Shown in pieces: positions 1 to 16,585 of a stretch of DNA of 64,000 nt. The position numbers and the translations under genes are program-made. Below the pieces are notes generated by a model. The model had not been told where the DNA came from, made no database searches, and saw only the letters and a list, made by a program, of their open reading frames with translations. The DNA comes from Casuarina equisetifolia. Taxonomy: Eukaryota > Streptophyta > Magnoliopsida > Fagales > Casuarinaceae. How positions within the stretch are numbered: position 1 is the first letter of the stretch; each line of letters starts with the position of its first letter. The stretch covers positions 9,843,931 through 9,907,930 of the forward strand of contig CM052357.1 in the NCBI GenBank assembly GCA_028551475.1, in the 5' to 3' direction.

Positions 1-2872
1 CAGGTATGGTTTGATGACTTGAAATGAAGAACAAAAGTGCACATGCATTATACACTATAGCAAAATAAATATCTAACTTCTAACTATAAATTGAATCATT
101 TTTATAATATCACATTTTATTAAACAAAAAATATTTTGATACCAAATATAACATTATACAGATTTTTTTCTTTTTACAAGTACTCTTAACTTTCGACTAC
201 AAAATGAGAAGATTAGAAGTTCTAATTGACTGATTGAAAATGTTGATGTTACAAAGTAACCAAATTCTATGAACTATAATCAGTGTGACAACTCTTAATA
301 TATTAAGATATTCTTGAAATTATATACAAAAGAAAAATTTTTCTTTTCACATTAGTGAAAATTAAGCTTAAGTTATCAACAAATTTGCAGAAATATATGA
401 AATATAGATGAGATTAAGCTTAAGTTATCCATATGAATTAATTAAAAATTAAAAATTAAAATCGACTTAATATACCTTAGGAGGTAGCTTTTCATTTCTT
501 TATCTCATCAATAAGTTAGTGCTGTGAATACATTGGATATATGTATAAATGCTTCCACGAGAGCTTGTCCTTGTATGTTGAATTTTAAAAATGAAAAAAA
601 AAAGAAGATAAAATATTGCAAGAGCAAAAAGGATAGATTATTTTGCATTGTGTGAACAAAATTAACGTTTTAGTGAATTTATCCATCAAACAATGATTTA
701 ATGTCTTATTGAATGTTTTTCTTAAGAATGCTCCAACATTATGATGACATTGAATCTATACTATTAAGTTATTTGAAAAATATAGCTTTAGTTACTTTAT
801 ACATTATTGCACTGCTTAAAATTAAATTTTTATACAAGATTTACCAATGGTTTTGTCAAATTTTTTACTTTATTGACGCTTTTAGCCCAAACGTATAGAA
901 TGAACTTGTCACCAATAAAATTTGCTTGATCAGACCAAGTGATCAATTGCAAACGAGAGAATCAATACATTTTCGTCCAAATTTCTCCCTTGAAAATTTA
1001 GTTATAGCTTTTAGGTTCATAATTTAGCAACTTCATTTTTTCTCTGCTTATAAACTAATAAAATCATTATGCCTTGTTATCTAATAGACACTACTAATTG
1101 AAGAATTATTTCCATCAGCAGAAGAAAAAATTGAGAAATTCTTTGTTGTTGCAGCATCAAGCTGCACTGGGACATTTGAACCCACTTGTCATTTTTTTTG
1201 AGTTATATTTAAAATGAATAATCAAATAGCAGTGATTATTTCAAACTAATTGATCAATTGTTTCATTAACTGTTTTATGTCTCTTGAAAAAGAAATTGTT
1301 ATGCGAAATTTACTAATGATGGTACCAAATTCTCACTTCACTTTTCTTCTGGAAGATCAACAAATCCAATCAACTTCAGCTAGGAATGAAACTCGTCTGA
1401 ATCTTGATGGACAAACACAAAGTTATGAATCAGGTATGTTTTTGTACAAAAGGATGAAAATTTGACTTTTTTTTTAAAACAATAAAATAAAGGCATGGCT
1501 CCTTCTCATCTGTTTGAAAATATTAATCAAAAACTACTTAGGTTGCTGGGATTGCAACACCAAGCCTAGAATTACTTTTACTTATTGGTCAACTAAATGT
1601 ATTCATCAACTCACAGTAGAATTGAGTAAAAAAGAAACAAGAGGTTCCATTGTGCGTTGTTTAAGTGAAAAGGATGTCTTCAATAATTTATTGTATAAAA
1701 CAATGTCTTAGGAGCATTTGCATCTCCCTTGTCTATTTTGTTTGAGTTTTATACATGCATATCTTAGGACTGACTAAACCATTTTTATTTTTTTTATTTT
1801 TATGTCCCTTTAAATAATTTTTTTTTGTGGAATTCACTATTACTGCTGTTAAAGTCTTGCTTCAAAGTGAACAAGTACAATTTAACAATTCAAGTATGTT
1901 CTTGCTCAAAATTCCTACCAATGAGCTTTAGTTGACGATAATAAGGATTACAATTTAGCAAATTCACTTTTTATCCTCTTGTGAATACATGACACCTTCT
2001 CAACTATTAAAAATATACTAATCAATGAGCTATTTTCACTTTTTCGTCCAATACACCTGTTCATAAATTAAACTTCATAACTTTATAGAGTTGGATAAAA
2101 GGAAACAAAAAGTGCAGCTCATTATGCATTTTGTCTGTAAAAAAGGATGTCTTCTTCAATTCATTGTTTCAGAAGATATCTTAGGGGCATTTGCAGCTTG
2201 CCGATCGGCTGATATGCTACAGATAGAATCCCGTAATAATTTTATTTAGCAAGTGTTAGTTGAAATTTGGTGATTTTCTTATTTACTTATCTGTGTCCTG
2301 AAAAATAAAATTGTTATGTGGGATTTGCTTATAGTTACATCATCAAATCTTTCTATTAGAAGATGCATGAACTCAAATAGGTTCTGCCGCAAGTACACAC
2401 TTATGTGGCAACCCCAGAAAAAGCGCCTTTGAAATGGATTTTTGCTTCCTTTTTTTTTTTTTTTTATCTTAATCTGGTGATTCTGTTGCCATTACTTAAC
2501 TAAAGTTTGAATTTGGGTTTTTGACTAAATATAATGGTTATGCGTTTCTTGAGCAGTTACGATAGAATTATTATCGTGAGTCAGTGTTTTTATGGATCTT
2601 CCTTTTCATTGTTGTTGGTCTTCGTTGTCTTGTGTTGACCTTGGTAGTCTCTTCATAGTGCTCCAAAGCGCTGATTTTTTTTTTCTTTCTAGTCCTTTTC
2701 CTACTTTCCTTATTTATTCATTACTCATTCTACTTGTTTTCTTATTATAAAGTTTAAAATTCAATCCAAAAGTTAACTTATGAGTTTATAAGGTATTTTT
2801 TACTTTTAAATATGACCCTAACAATTATTCATATACCAAACATAATTTAGACCCAAGGTCAAATGAGGTAAA

Positions 2873-2990
2873 CTAAGGGTGGGGCCCTGGATCAATGGCA
2901 TTCTTTGAGCCAAATTTTAACCGATAGTCTCATCAGTCATGGGTTCAAATCCCCATCCCCTTTCCTGGGGTGCGTGAGTTAAAAAAAAAA
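2873..2990 (+). mobile_element. tRNA-derived SINE with target-site duplication
   Basis: The body carries an internal RNA polymerase III B-box, GGTTCAAATCC (2942-2952), with an A-box-like TGGATCAATGG about 50 bp upstream, and it ends in a run of ten A. The 8-bp sequence GAGGTAAA occurs directly before the body (2865-2872) and directly after the A tail (2991-2998), as expected of a target-site duplication. No coding capacity. The A-box is imperfect, so the promoter may be inactive. Confidence 0.75.
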
Positions 2991-3099
2991 GAGGTAAAAT
3001 AATTGCTTTCCTATACATTAAGCATACTTAAAAGGTTCAAAGTTGAATAAATATTAGAGTTCTAATATCATATTACAAAATATAAATTCCAACAAAAAT

Positions 3100-3340
3100 T
3101 AGCATATAAGTAGAAGAAATCAACCTAAGTTTTGATACCATACTATAAAACATGAAGTCCAACAAAAAGCTAGCTCCTAAATTCAAGGGATAAGTTGAAG
3201 GGATTAATCTAAGTTTTGATACTATATTATAAAGCATGGAGTTCAACAAAAAACTAGCTCCTAAATTGAAGGGATATGTTGAAGGAATCAACTTGAGTTT
3301 TGATACCATATTATAAAACATAAAGTCTCCTAGATTGAAA
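3100..3340. repeat. 84-bp tandem repeat, about three copies
   Basis: A segment containing AGTTTTGATAC recurs at 3128, 3212 and 3296, giving a period of 84 bp. The copies share the blocks CCAACAAAAA and CTAGCTCCTAAATT with a few substitutions. Because 84 is divisible by three, an 82-codon frame runs through on the minus strand as a 28-residue repeat. I regard the frame as a by-product of the repeat: it has no family resemblance. Confidence 0.85.
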
Positions 3341-4488
3341 GGCTAGTTTTTTTTTTTCACTTATAAACATTATCCCAAGACTCTTACATTTCTTATGTGG
3401 AACTTTCATCTTTGATATCCCTTCCCCACCCAAAAAAAAAATAGAAAAAGAAAATGAGTGCTTTCAACAATGAAGGTAATTTCAAAACCAAAAATCTTCC
3501 TCGAAAATCTAGTCTACAATGCATGAGCTACATGTACTTGTTTTCCTTGAGTTCTTTGAACTTTTGATTGATAACAATGTGGAAGCAGATTTTTAAATAA
3601 TGCTGATCAAAGCCACAGGAAAGTTAGCAATGGAGAACTAATGGTGCTTTTCTTTTAGAGAAAAAACCTAATCACTTTGTAGATTTTTTTTTTAATAAAT
3701 ATGTAAGGTTATTTATCCAAGAACAAAGAAAATACAAAGTTTTTAAGTGTATACCTTAACATTATAGGCTTATTTAAGAGAAAATCAAGATAAGGATCCC
3801 TTAACTATGATAGAATAAAATATTTACATAAGAGGGTTTAATGTTCTTAATTAAAGATGTTTTCTCACATATTACATTTCTAATTCTTGCCAATAAGATT
3901 AGTATCTCAAGAGTCTTATTTTAGAAATGCCTATAGTTATATTTAGACTATATACAATAGATACATTCTTAGAATTAGGTAATAATACAAGGTTCTGACA
4001 TAATTAGAAAGTAAGAGATTCTTATGAACTTGTTTATTCAATATGTTTAGAGACATGGGGAGACTATTTTGATGTAATATAATATTATGCATGGTCTTAT
4101 TATAGGGGTGTACCTCTAATATCTTGTATTGATGTATGTCTTGTATATAAAATTCTTTTACTTAACAAAGAGAAAGAAAAAGGCTTTCTTATGATGGGTG
4201 TATGTACAAACTACGGAATATTTAGCACATGTGCATTGCTAAAACTTTTTTCTTTTTGTTTGTAGTTAGCAATATTTTTCCTTTCGGGAAAACTTTCGTT
4301 TCTTATTTGGCAGTGCTAGCTCACTATACCAATTGGTGTCAATTATCCGTCAATTATACTACAACCTCAGTCTCTTTTATTTTCTGACTTATTTGTTGAA
4401 CTTCCTTGTTCCTCTTTTTTTGTTTTGCTTAATGTTTTATCTACAGTTTCATCTAGTTGACTCGGTGCTATGTTTTATTTTTGCAAAG

Positions 4489-7104
4489 GATTTAAGGATT
4501 CGTTTTCTCTAGCCCGAGAACTTCTGAGTTACATGTGCAAACAGATACCAATTTCATCTGATGAAGACATGAATATTCAATCTTGCTATCCGTGAAGGGA
4601 TGTATGACTTTATTGTTAAGATAATGGAAAACGATGCTTTCAAGTGGAGTGTTGACCCGGAAGGAAGAACCACCCTTGCTAATGCAGTCCTTCACCGTCA
4701 AGCAAAAATCTTTAGACATTTACTCAAGAATCCTGAGGATAACGTGATGATAAATTCTCTAGACTACGACAAAAATAATATATTACATATGGCAGGGATG
4801 GTACCACCTCCTACTCAGCTGGATCATATCCCAGGTGCGGCAATGCAGATGCAATATGAACTACGGTGGTTCAAGGTCAGTATACTAGCACTTCTAGTTA
4901 TAATGTTCCAAATTCCAAATATTTAGACGGAATAAAGGATAGCACTTAATGCAAACTTACATTTCTACCAAAATGAAGGAAGTTAGTCATCAAAATATCT
5001 ATTTTTAAGGAAAGTTACATATCTTATGAGGGTAATTTGGAGTAAACGAAAGATGGTTTCAAAACTTATGATATTTTCTACTTTTCCTATAAGTCAATCG
5101 TTGTTTAGTCAAGAACAGAAAATTATAGTTGTGCATGTATGGTACTTCAATTAGAAACTACTTCCGAGTTTGTTATGTGTTTCTATGTTTGTTTAATTGA
5201 AACATAATCTAAATATTTTTATACGTTGCCTCACTTATTTTTATAGGATGATTATTTTATTTAATTGGAGTTATATCAACATGATAGAAAATTAGTTTCT
5301 GAAATTAAAAATAATTTTTTGATAAAAATTAAATGACCAAAAAGAGACTAACTGTAGTTTAATTTCATGTACAATTAAATTAAAATTCAACTAAATTTCA
5401 TTTAGAGATATAGTATGTGGAAACATTGCTAATGGTGTCTAACCCTTATGAATGTTTAAGATGTTCATATTAGGGTCCAGATGCAAACCTAGAGTGTGTC
5501 TCTATCCAGTTTTATAGCTAATTGTAACTTTAATCCATACAATATGTATGGCTCTTGTAAGTTAGTTAAATTAAACTTTTAATTGTATGCATATTTTTGT
5601 TACGTCTCTTAAAAAATAGGTATTTGGTTTTCTTTTTCTTTAATCTTATGAAGCAATAAAATCACTAACATGCAAGAAATATTTTTAAATAGCAATATTG
5701 GCATCTAACGAATAAGAAACATCTAGGTTTAAGTTGGTCGTATCAAACTCAATTTATCTATTGCTTGTAATACCTAACTAGACTCTAAAGACTAAAGCTG
5801 AGAGAAGGACCTTATCCGTATCACATGTATATGACTTTTGTACAATACTTAGTTCACAATTTTAGTTTATGTGTAATTTGTGTTATTTCTTTTGTAAATT
5901 TGGTATGTTGAATTTTTTTTATCATTCGATATTAAAATTACTAACAAACAATAATATATTTAAATGAACAATTACATGCATTATTTAAATTCTGTTATAA
6001 AAAATTGTCTGATGTATCACAAAATTTGAAAGGAATCATCTTTAAGAAAAACATTTCAAGCTTAAAGGAAGGAACATATGGTTGAGGTTTGTGGCTGAAA
6101 CCTTATAATGAAAAAACATTTAGTTTTAAAGGCAAATTGGTTTGCAACAAACTTTTATTTTCTTGTAGCGGCCAAAAACTTCCTTGGTATACTTATGGGT
6201 GGGTTGGTTTGGGGAACAAAAAAAAAGCATAAAAAGAACCTTTGGTTTTTGGGACAAAACAAAATTTAAAAGCTTTAATTGTGACATTCTCTACTGACGA
6301 TTTGCTAGTGGCAAATGTCAAGTTCAAAATAGGCGGGGAAACTACATATTATGATATGGTCTTGGCTTGTGCATAATAATTGGAATTGATAAACTTAAAA
6401 TGGATAAATAGATCTTCATCAAATAAATTGTTTTTGGAATAAGGCAACATCATTCTTTGGTCGATCTGTAGTTCTATGTCTTTTGGCTGCATTTATTCTT
6501 GAGACTTCATTTTTAACAAACGTAGGAGGTGGAAAGCCGTGTCTGTCCTTCAATGAGAAAAGCCCCAAACATAGAGGATTTGACTCCCCGAGAATTGTTT
6601 GAGAAGGAACACATGGACCTGAGGAAAGAAGGAGAGAAATGGATGAAGAACACAGCAACTTCCGGTACAGTGGTTTGTGCTCTCATAGTCAGCATTATGT
6701 TTACAGCACTTTTTCAAGTTCCTGGTGGTTACAACCAAGAAACAGGCTTGCCGGTGTTATTAAATGAAAAATCATTTAAGATCTTTATGTTCTGTAATTC
6801 CATATCGCTCGTCTTTTCCTCAACTTCAGCATTGGTGTTCCTAGAGATCATATCATCACGTTGTGCCCAAGAAGATTTCCTTGCATCTTTACCCAGAAAG
6901 ATGATAATAGGACTTTCTACTCTTTCCTTGTCAATTGCAGCCACGGTGATAGTCTTTTTGGCCACTCTTTCGTTATCATTACGTGGACAATCATCGCTTT
7001 TTGTTCCTATCATTTGTCTAGTAGCTCTTCAAGCCGTCTTGTTTGTAATACCGAAATACCGTTTTGTCATCGACTTTCTCAGAGCAGCTTTTGAAGAAAT
7101 ATGA
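4489..7104 (+). pseudogene. Ankyrin repeat / PGG-domain membrane protein, C-terminal part, probably broken
   Basis: Two exons of an ITN1/ACD6-like protein are visible. Exon 4489-4875 carries the last ankyrin-like region (ILHMAGMVPPPTQLD) up to the conserved MQYELRWFK, followed by a GT donor. Exon 6526-7104 follows an AG acceptor in phase and encodes the linker TPRELFEKEHMDL, the PGG-domain signature (EGEKWMKNTATSGTVV and FQVPGGYNQETG) and about four hydrophobic membrane segments, ending in TGA. Family members pair N-terminal ankyrin repeats with this membrane domain and act in stress and defence signalling. Two oddities: the reading frame changes between about 4560 and 4590 (before it, LARELLSYMCKQIP in one frame; after it, IFNLAIREGMYDF in another, with a stop in each), and I see no N-terminal ankyrin exons upstream. 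A shortened product could start at ATG 4600. I call it a truncated or pseudogenised copy; the family assignment is secure. Confidence 0.75.
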
Positions 7105-9633
7105 ACAAGTGAAGGAGAGGTTTCGTTTTTTCGTTGCGTTAGATGTTGTACTGGTGTTTATGTAATAGTAAGGGTACAAGCAAAAACGAAACTTTTTACT
7201 TTTACTGGACAATGGCAAATGAATTTTCAGTTTCTTTTTGTTGCATATTGTGTACGTCGTTATGGCTTTAACCGTATGATTATTGTGTTATTAATGTCTG
7301 AAAATCTTATTTGTGGTTATTGGAGCTATTATAAAGGTATTTACTATATAAGATGTCATCTAATGTTTTAGGAGATGCAAAGCGTGCTTTCAAACTAATC
7401 AGCCTTAATGTTGTAAAAGATATATTAGCATCTATTAGATATACATCCAGTGGTACAACTTTTGGCTGAAGACCTTGCCTAATATCTTGGAAATCGATCG
7501 AGTTTCTGCAGAGGAGATGGCTATGGAAAAGAGTTTTCTTAGTTTGGAAAAACTTGCCAATGCTGAGGGATCATTAGAAAGAAGATGTATTCTCTCTAGT
7601 AACCAGAGGAGAGTTTGGAACTTTTTTGTTGTAATTCGCCAGCAGCATATAAGCAATATCTTGAGGTGGTTTGTAAGAGAGGAACCATAGACAATAGGGA
7701 GTATAAGGAGAATACTGGCAGTGCCACGTGATAAACTCATTCTGCCAATGGAAACTGTAGATATCAGGTGGAAAGGGAAAAGATAGTAACTTGAAGTATA
7801 ATTGTTTTGTGGTGAGGAGATCATACTATTTCTAGCTTTTCTTGACTTAATAGTGTCAGAAACGAAGAAGATAATGAAATGAAGGGGGCTTTTGCATTAC
7901 TCCATTTTTCGTTGTATCTTTTGTTTAGAAAAAAAAAAAGAAGGATTTTATTCATATTACTGGTTTCTCTCAGATGAAGAAACTAACATCTAGTTTAGAC
8001 AAATTGAATTTACTTGTAGGGTACATAAATAAGTTAATCTAAGGAAAAACAAACTTCTTAATGGGTTCGTGTTAAAGGGGAACCAGCACTTGATAATAAA
8101 GTTCACTGTTACTTGGTAAAGCTTTTCTCAAATTTAAATCGATGTTTATATCAATAATCTCTTTGTTTCTATAACTAATCACATGCTTTGCTATCTAGTT
8201 GGTGTAGCATTATTGATAAGCAGGCTATTTTTTAAGTAAGCTCATTACAATCTATAGTTTGTTAGCAAGTGTTGTATCAAGTTACAAAATCCAGACTACT
8301 GTACTATTGGACCCAACTCCTCTAACCAAGTAGGTTTAATAAATGAGCTTTGATAGGTTGATAACTTAACCGACTAAAGGGTTAACTAGCTGATGGGATG
8401 TGGACCCTCATCTCACTGGCGATAATTGAAGAAAATAGAATCCACAAGAAATGACTCTCTCCCGTTAGAATTTTGTTATAAAATATATATAAAAAAAAAT
8501 TCCAAGTGTTGAGAGGAATGTATCCTTACCTAACGATAATTTTTAAGCAAATAAATTAAGTTATTCTTCATATAGAATGTGTTTGAGTAATTTGTATTTC
8601 ATATTATTTATATCTTGATATAAGAAGTTGCATATATATGTAGAAAATGTTTCTTCTCACTTGCTAGTAAATTGAACCTTAGCACTTGGTAAGTCAAATC
8701 ATTCTTCAACCTTAAAAATCATTTGTATAATAAGCACGCAAATCTAGAAAAAAAAATTCAATGACTTTACCACTCAATTGTAAGCAAAATTATAAAAAAA
8801 TAGTGAGATGATAAATTGAACTTCAAGACAACTAAGAAAAGATGTAAAAACTTAAATTAAAGCTAAATTTTTAAGAAAAGAAATTAATTATACTTTAGTG
8901 GTAATACTTTAAGAGGTTAGTGACATGCATCTATATAAATAAACCTATGATATTATCAAACTCACCAAGTTTTTAGGAGTGCACTTTTGCCAATTGGTGC
9001 ACTAGTAATGATCTATGTCCTAGTGGACGTTGAAAATGTGCTTCTTAGGCATGGTTTACGAGATTTTTGCACAATAACGATTGGTAAGAGAAATGTAGAT
9101 AATTAAGATTTGATATATTTATCCAACGTATGGATGATTAAGATTTGATATATTTGATAAATTTTGAACTCTTAATAACGTTATCTTATCAATAATAAGA
9201 TAATTTTTAATATTCTATTGTTTATTATTCTCTTTTCTTCTTTTAATTAAAAACATAATTGAAAAATAAAACAATAAATTAATAACCCTAGTATAGATTG
9301 ATACGATTCAATTCAACATTCTGTTTTATTCGGATTTGATTATGTCATGGATTTATAATTTTAATTAATTTTATTGTTGTATGACCTGCATTGCTAATAT
9401 TGGCCTAAAAAAAGAAACGATAGGTACAACTAGTTCGTAAATAGTCAACCAACACATTGAAAAAATTAAATAAGTATTATTTAAGACTAAAAACTTTTAG
9501 GTTCGACACCTCAAGAATACGTGAATTATTTGTACATCATCTTATTGAGATACATATACGTTATAATAGGAGCACTCGTGACAAACATGAAACCACTTAT
9601 TAATTGAACATGTCATTGATGATTTTCATAAGG
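7105..9633. other. Intergenic, no gene recognised
   Basis: This contains the 3' flank of the ankyrin gene and then AT-rich sequence. The overlapping open frames at 7435-7824 (both strands) match no family I know and share the region with each other. Between 8000 and 9600 I see no coding pattern. The 3' flank of the minus-strand carboxypeptidase begins below 9634. Confidence 0.6.
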
Positions 9634-12627
<2,994 letters not shown>

Positions 12628-12668
12628 CTATTTGATTTGTGGCTGAGACACTTTCGGTGGTGGTTCTA

Positions 12669-12674
12669 CTTATA
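12669..12674 (-). promoter_or_regulatory. Candidate TATA box of carboxypeptidase copy 1
   Basis: On the minus strand CTATAAGTA lies about 75 bp upstream of the ATG at 12594, a suitable distance for a plant TATA box with a short leader. Inferred from position and sequence only. Confidence 0.45.
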
Positions 12675-13164
12675 GACTCGGGAATGGTGGTCCCAATGAT
12701 AGAAATCCTAAGCTTAAGTATAATACAAATAAAAAACACGAAGCTTGAACATTAGATAAGTGCGTTGCTTGCTTAATAATGGCTTAGCTAAAAGGCCTGC
12801 CGGCTATGTAGAAGAATGAATGTCACGAATAGAAATTAACCCCTCTAGATAGATATTTGTATCTTACAAAATGACAATCAATCTCCACATAATTCATAAA
12901 AAATTGGATTAGTGTTGTGTTGCTTCATTGTCACAATAAAATGGAATTGACAATTTTATACTTACAACTAGGTCCATCGAAAATTGACTAATTCCTTTTC
13001 TTAAGCTCACGAAGTCTATGTTTCATATCATACCTTTGCATTCAAGTCAGTTTCCTATATTTAGCTCAAAATATATCCAAACCTGCTTGATATTTGTTGT
13101 TCTAAAAATGAAATGCATCAAGCTCAAATCTATAGATTTTGCCAATCAAGTAAGTATGGCTGTG

Positions 13165-13690
13165 TCGAGGAGCATATCCCATATTGAATGGGGATCTACT
13201 TGACCTAGGCCTTATCAATAGATGGTTCCACATGGTATTGGAGCCATAGGGCCCCTTTTAAAGTGAAGATTTACCCTAGCCTCCCTCAATTAATTTCACA
13301 AGTGATGTTAATTTCATTATACAAAATAGATATGTTGAGGAGCATATCCCACATCATATGGCATGGACCTTATTAATGAGTGGTTTCACACTTTCTTAAG
13401 AAGCCTTTTTAAGAGGCCACCTAGAATTAATACACCCCCTTTGTATAGTTGAATTAATGTCATTGGTGGAATTAATTGAGGGAGGTGAGAGTCAATTCAT
13501 GACCTCTACTTAATGGTGTCAGAGCAATGTTGCCCCTTCCTAATGTGAGGATTTACCATCATCTCCCTCAATTAATTCTGCACTATACGAAAAGGGGTGT
13601 GTTGAGGAGTGAATGATGAGAATGCATTTAGCTTGAGCCTTATTATTGGCTGGTTTCACACTTTTCTTGATACGCCTTTTAGCTAGGCCT
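13165..13690 (+). repeat. Three diverged copies of a repeat starting TGTTGAGGAG
   Basis: Segments beginning TGTCGAGGAGCATATCCCAT (13165), TGTTGAGGAGCATATCCCAC (about 13333) and TGTTGAGGAGTGAATGATGA (about 13600) share the following order: a GAGCCTTATT-like block, then a GGTTTCACAC-like block, then a poly-pyrimidine stretch. CTCCCTCAATTAATT recurs between copies. The starting TG and the spacing suggest fragments of a small LTR-type or TRIM-like element, but I see no coding domains, primer-binding site or clear terminal repeats. Confidence 0.5.
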
Positions 13691-16585
13691 TGTCCTCCAC
13701 ATTTGGAGGTTTTTTTAAAAAAAAGTAAATTACAGCTTTTTGTTGCTTTTCTTTTTGTTTGATTTATTTGCTGCGTTCTTCATTTACATATTGTTGTTTG
13801 TGAACATATTTGACACAAAAATTAGTTTTACGTCTTGATTCATAACATTTCCAATATGACGCTTTGGTGGCAAAGTTAGAAATAGTCAAGATTCTTTAAC
13901 ATACCTTTCTCTATAAATAGGACAGGGTTCGTTGTAATCTAATTACAAAAAGCACTAGGGGACCTAACCAAAAAGATCGTTACAATGGTGTGATGTTTAG
14001 TTCCTCACTTTGCCACATATATGGGGGCATTCGAATAGCCATTTAGGCCGGTTCCCAAAAATGGCTGCATACGTTTTCAGTGGTCATGTTGTAAGGAGCA
14101 GACTCTGTTGACATTTGCTTGGAAAACGTTGGTGGCGACTCTGCATTTGGCCAATACATGCTTCCCACGCGGCTTCAAGCAGCGCTTTGATCCCCGAGCG
14201 TGATTCACGAGTCGGAAAGATGCTACTGCATTAGTACCAATTGGGCTGCTTTTTGACTGCAAAAGACAATGTACAGAACATACCAAAAAGCCATACTACA
14301 GGCCGAAGGATATTTTCATGATAACAAGGTCAGTTTTCAATGTGATTTTTAGGTCCTAACTGCCGTCTTGCACATTTGAGAGCACCCAAGAAAGCAGAGG
14401 GATTAAAATCATAAATGCACAGCTAGCTAAATGATGTTTTCAACTTTTAGATTAACTTTAGGTTTAACCTTTAAGCTTTCTACAAAAAAGTACGTAAAAG
14501 AAACCAACAAAGAAGTGACACATACTAGTTAATGGGAACATGCAATGATGAGAACCAAACACGTCGCCCCATTAAGAAGGCTCCAGATTAATCTCATAGA
14601 ATGAAAAATCTGAAATCAGTGGTCTCAAACATGACAAGAGAGACGCGGTGCCGCCCATGTTCATATTGGGTACTTGCTGTCATCTTGGAGATCACAAATT
14701 TCTGCCCAAGTGCAGGAGGAATCGGCGCACTAAATCGCTTAAACATAGCTCTAGAAAACAGATGGTGCCTGGAAAGGGGCCTGTGAATTGCTTTCTGTCA
14801 TTCCAACGGGAAGAAAAGAAGCGAAATGTCCCCTCACCTATCTCCCATGTTTGGCCATGACATGACCTAGTGCTTTGTTTTAGTTGTTTTACTCATTAAA
14901 GCAATCGGGACTTGCTTCTTTTCCTTCTTTCTGGACTTCTTTTTTAAACCAAAAAGAGAAGAGAAAGATGAAAAAGAACCCGGACCAGTATTATATTCCA
15001 CCTGTTCCCCTCCACAGTTTCTCCTCTTGCAAAAAGCTACAGAAAAAAAGTTGACAACACGATAAATCAGTATAAAAGGAGATCGGCTTAATTCTCTTCA
15101 ATGTGAGGTACTGTTAAAATTAAAATATGATATGGTCCAAACTATTTGTTAGATTTAAATCCTTTTGCTTGATTTTTTAATTGTAATTTCTTTTAGAATC
15201 TTAAAGATTCTTATTGTTTTTTAGTTTGAAACTCATGGTCAAAACATGTATAGTGGTTTTTAATATAATTGATGAGGAAACTTATTCTTTCTTAAAACTG
15301 ATTAAGATGTTAAAACATATAAAGGTGATATTAAATTAAGAAATTGATAATTTGAAACAATCATTATTTAGTTATAGTATTAAGTGTTATTATTGAGAAT
15401 CAATTTTAACATAAGTCTATATAATACTCATTTTTATATTGCATAGTTAGAGTCAAGTATCTCAAATGCCCAAAAAAAGAAAACCAAAAGTTATATCTAT
15501 ACTGTTAAAAAGGGAGGCTCATATTAAAACTCATAAAGTAGAAGAGATATATCTTTGTCTTTAATACCATGTCTCTAATATCATGTTAAAATAAAGACAT
15601 CTATCTTAAAACTCATAAACAAGAAGAGATATATCTTTATTCAATACAAGACTAAACTTGCGTATCTTCACTTCTAATGCGAGATCAAATTCAAGCATTC
15701 TTAACATACACAAAGCCCTTTGCATATGATACTCTAATCAATGCAAAGAGAGAATTGTGATAAAAGAAAGAAGTTATCCAAGGAGTGATTGTGCTGCAAT
15801 TAGTCAAGTTTGATGCACGAGCGGTCTGCTTATTTCCCAAAAGTTTCAATCTCATTTACTTTATGAAGCATATAAGAGAAGTGTGGATGACAAGCAACTT
15901 TGTGTGTTTTAGATCCATGATGCACCACTTTGAGGGGAGTGACGAGGACAACGCACCACTCTTTTGCAATCAAAAGGCAACCCAATTGGCAATAATGCGG
16001 TAGCATCTTTTCTCACTCGTGAATCACGACCTGCAATAACAACGTTGTTTGTAGCCACACGGAGAGATTGTTTTGCCTAAGTGGGTAGTCGCTAACTTTT
16101 TCCAGGAAAATGCGAATGGAATCTGCTTCTTCCAAGAAGAACACAAAAGAGGCACGCAGCCACCTCTGAAGCGGGTGCTTTTTTATTTTTTGTTCTTTTG
16201 AAAAGCCCAGGGAAAATGGCCATTCCTGTGAACCTACAAATGTAACGATGTGAGCCACTAAAAATAATGCATTTGTATAGCACCTAAACTGATTTTTTGG
16301 TTGGAGTCCCCATGTACTTTCGGCAACTAGACGACAACGAACTCTGACCTAGTTAAAGAAAAAGGTAAGTTTTGTTAAGGATTTAGACTATTATAATTTC
16401 CCACCGAAGAGTCATTTGATAGTAGTACCAAATAATATAGACTGTAGAAGAATACAATACTTTCAGAAAAATCTGAAAATTTTCTTTGGTGCTCTCGAAT
16501 TCCTCCGTTGTTTCTTCAGTTGACTTCCTTGATTTGCCTCGAAAAATTCATGCTCTTCTTATTTTCCATTTTTAAACCAACTTGA

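Larger units (their letters stand above)
1..4488. other. Gene-poor AT-rich region, no convincing gene
   Basis: I recognise no gene here. The open frames at 713-898, 1250-1465 and 1514-1711 are short, AT-rich and unlike any family I know. Parts of 960-1740 recur in diverged form at 1900-2370; for example, a block around 1600-1730 resembles 2075-2200. This suggests an old local duplication. A SINE (2873-2990) and an 84-bp tandem repeat (about 3100-3340) are listed separately. Upstream exons of the ankyrin gene that starts near 4489 would be expected here, but I could not find them. Confidence 0.6.

Noticed and set aside
6419-7218. Several frames on the minus strand and in other plus frames across the PGG exon
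   Set aside because: They are antisense or shifted readings of the real PGG-domain exon and show no family features.
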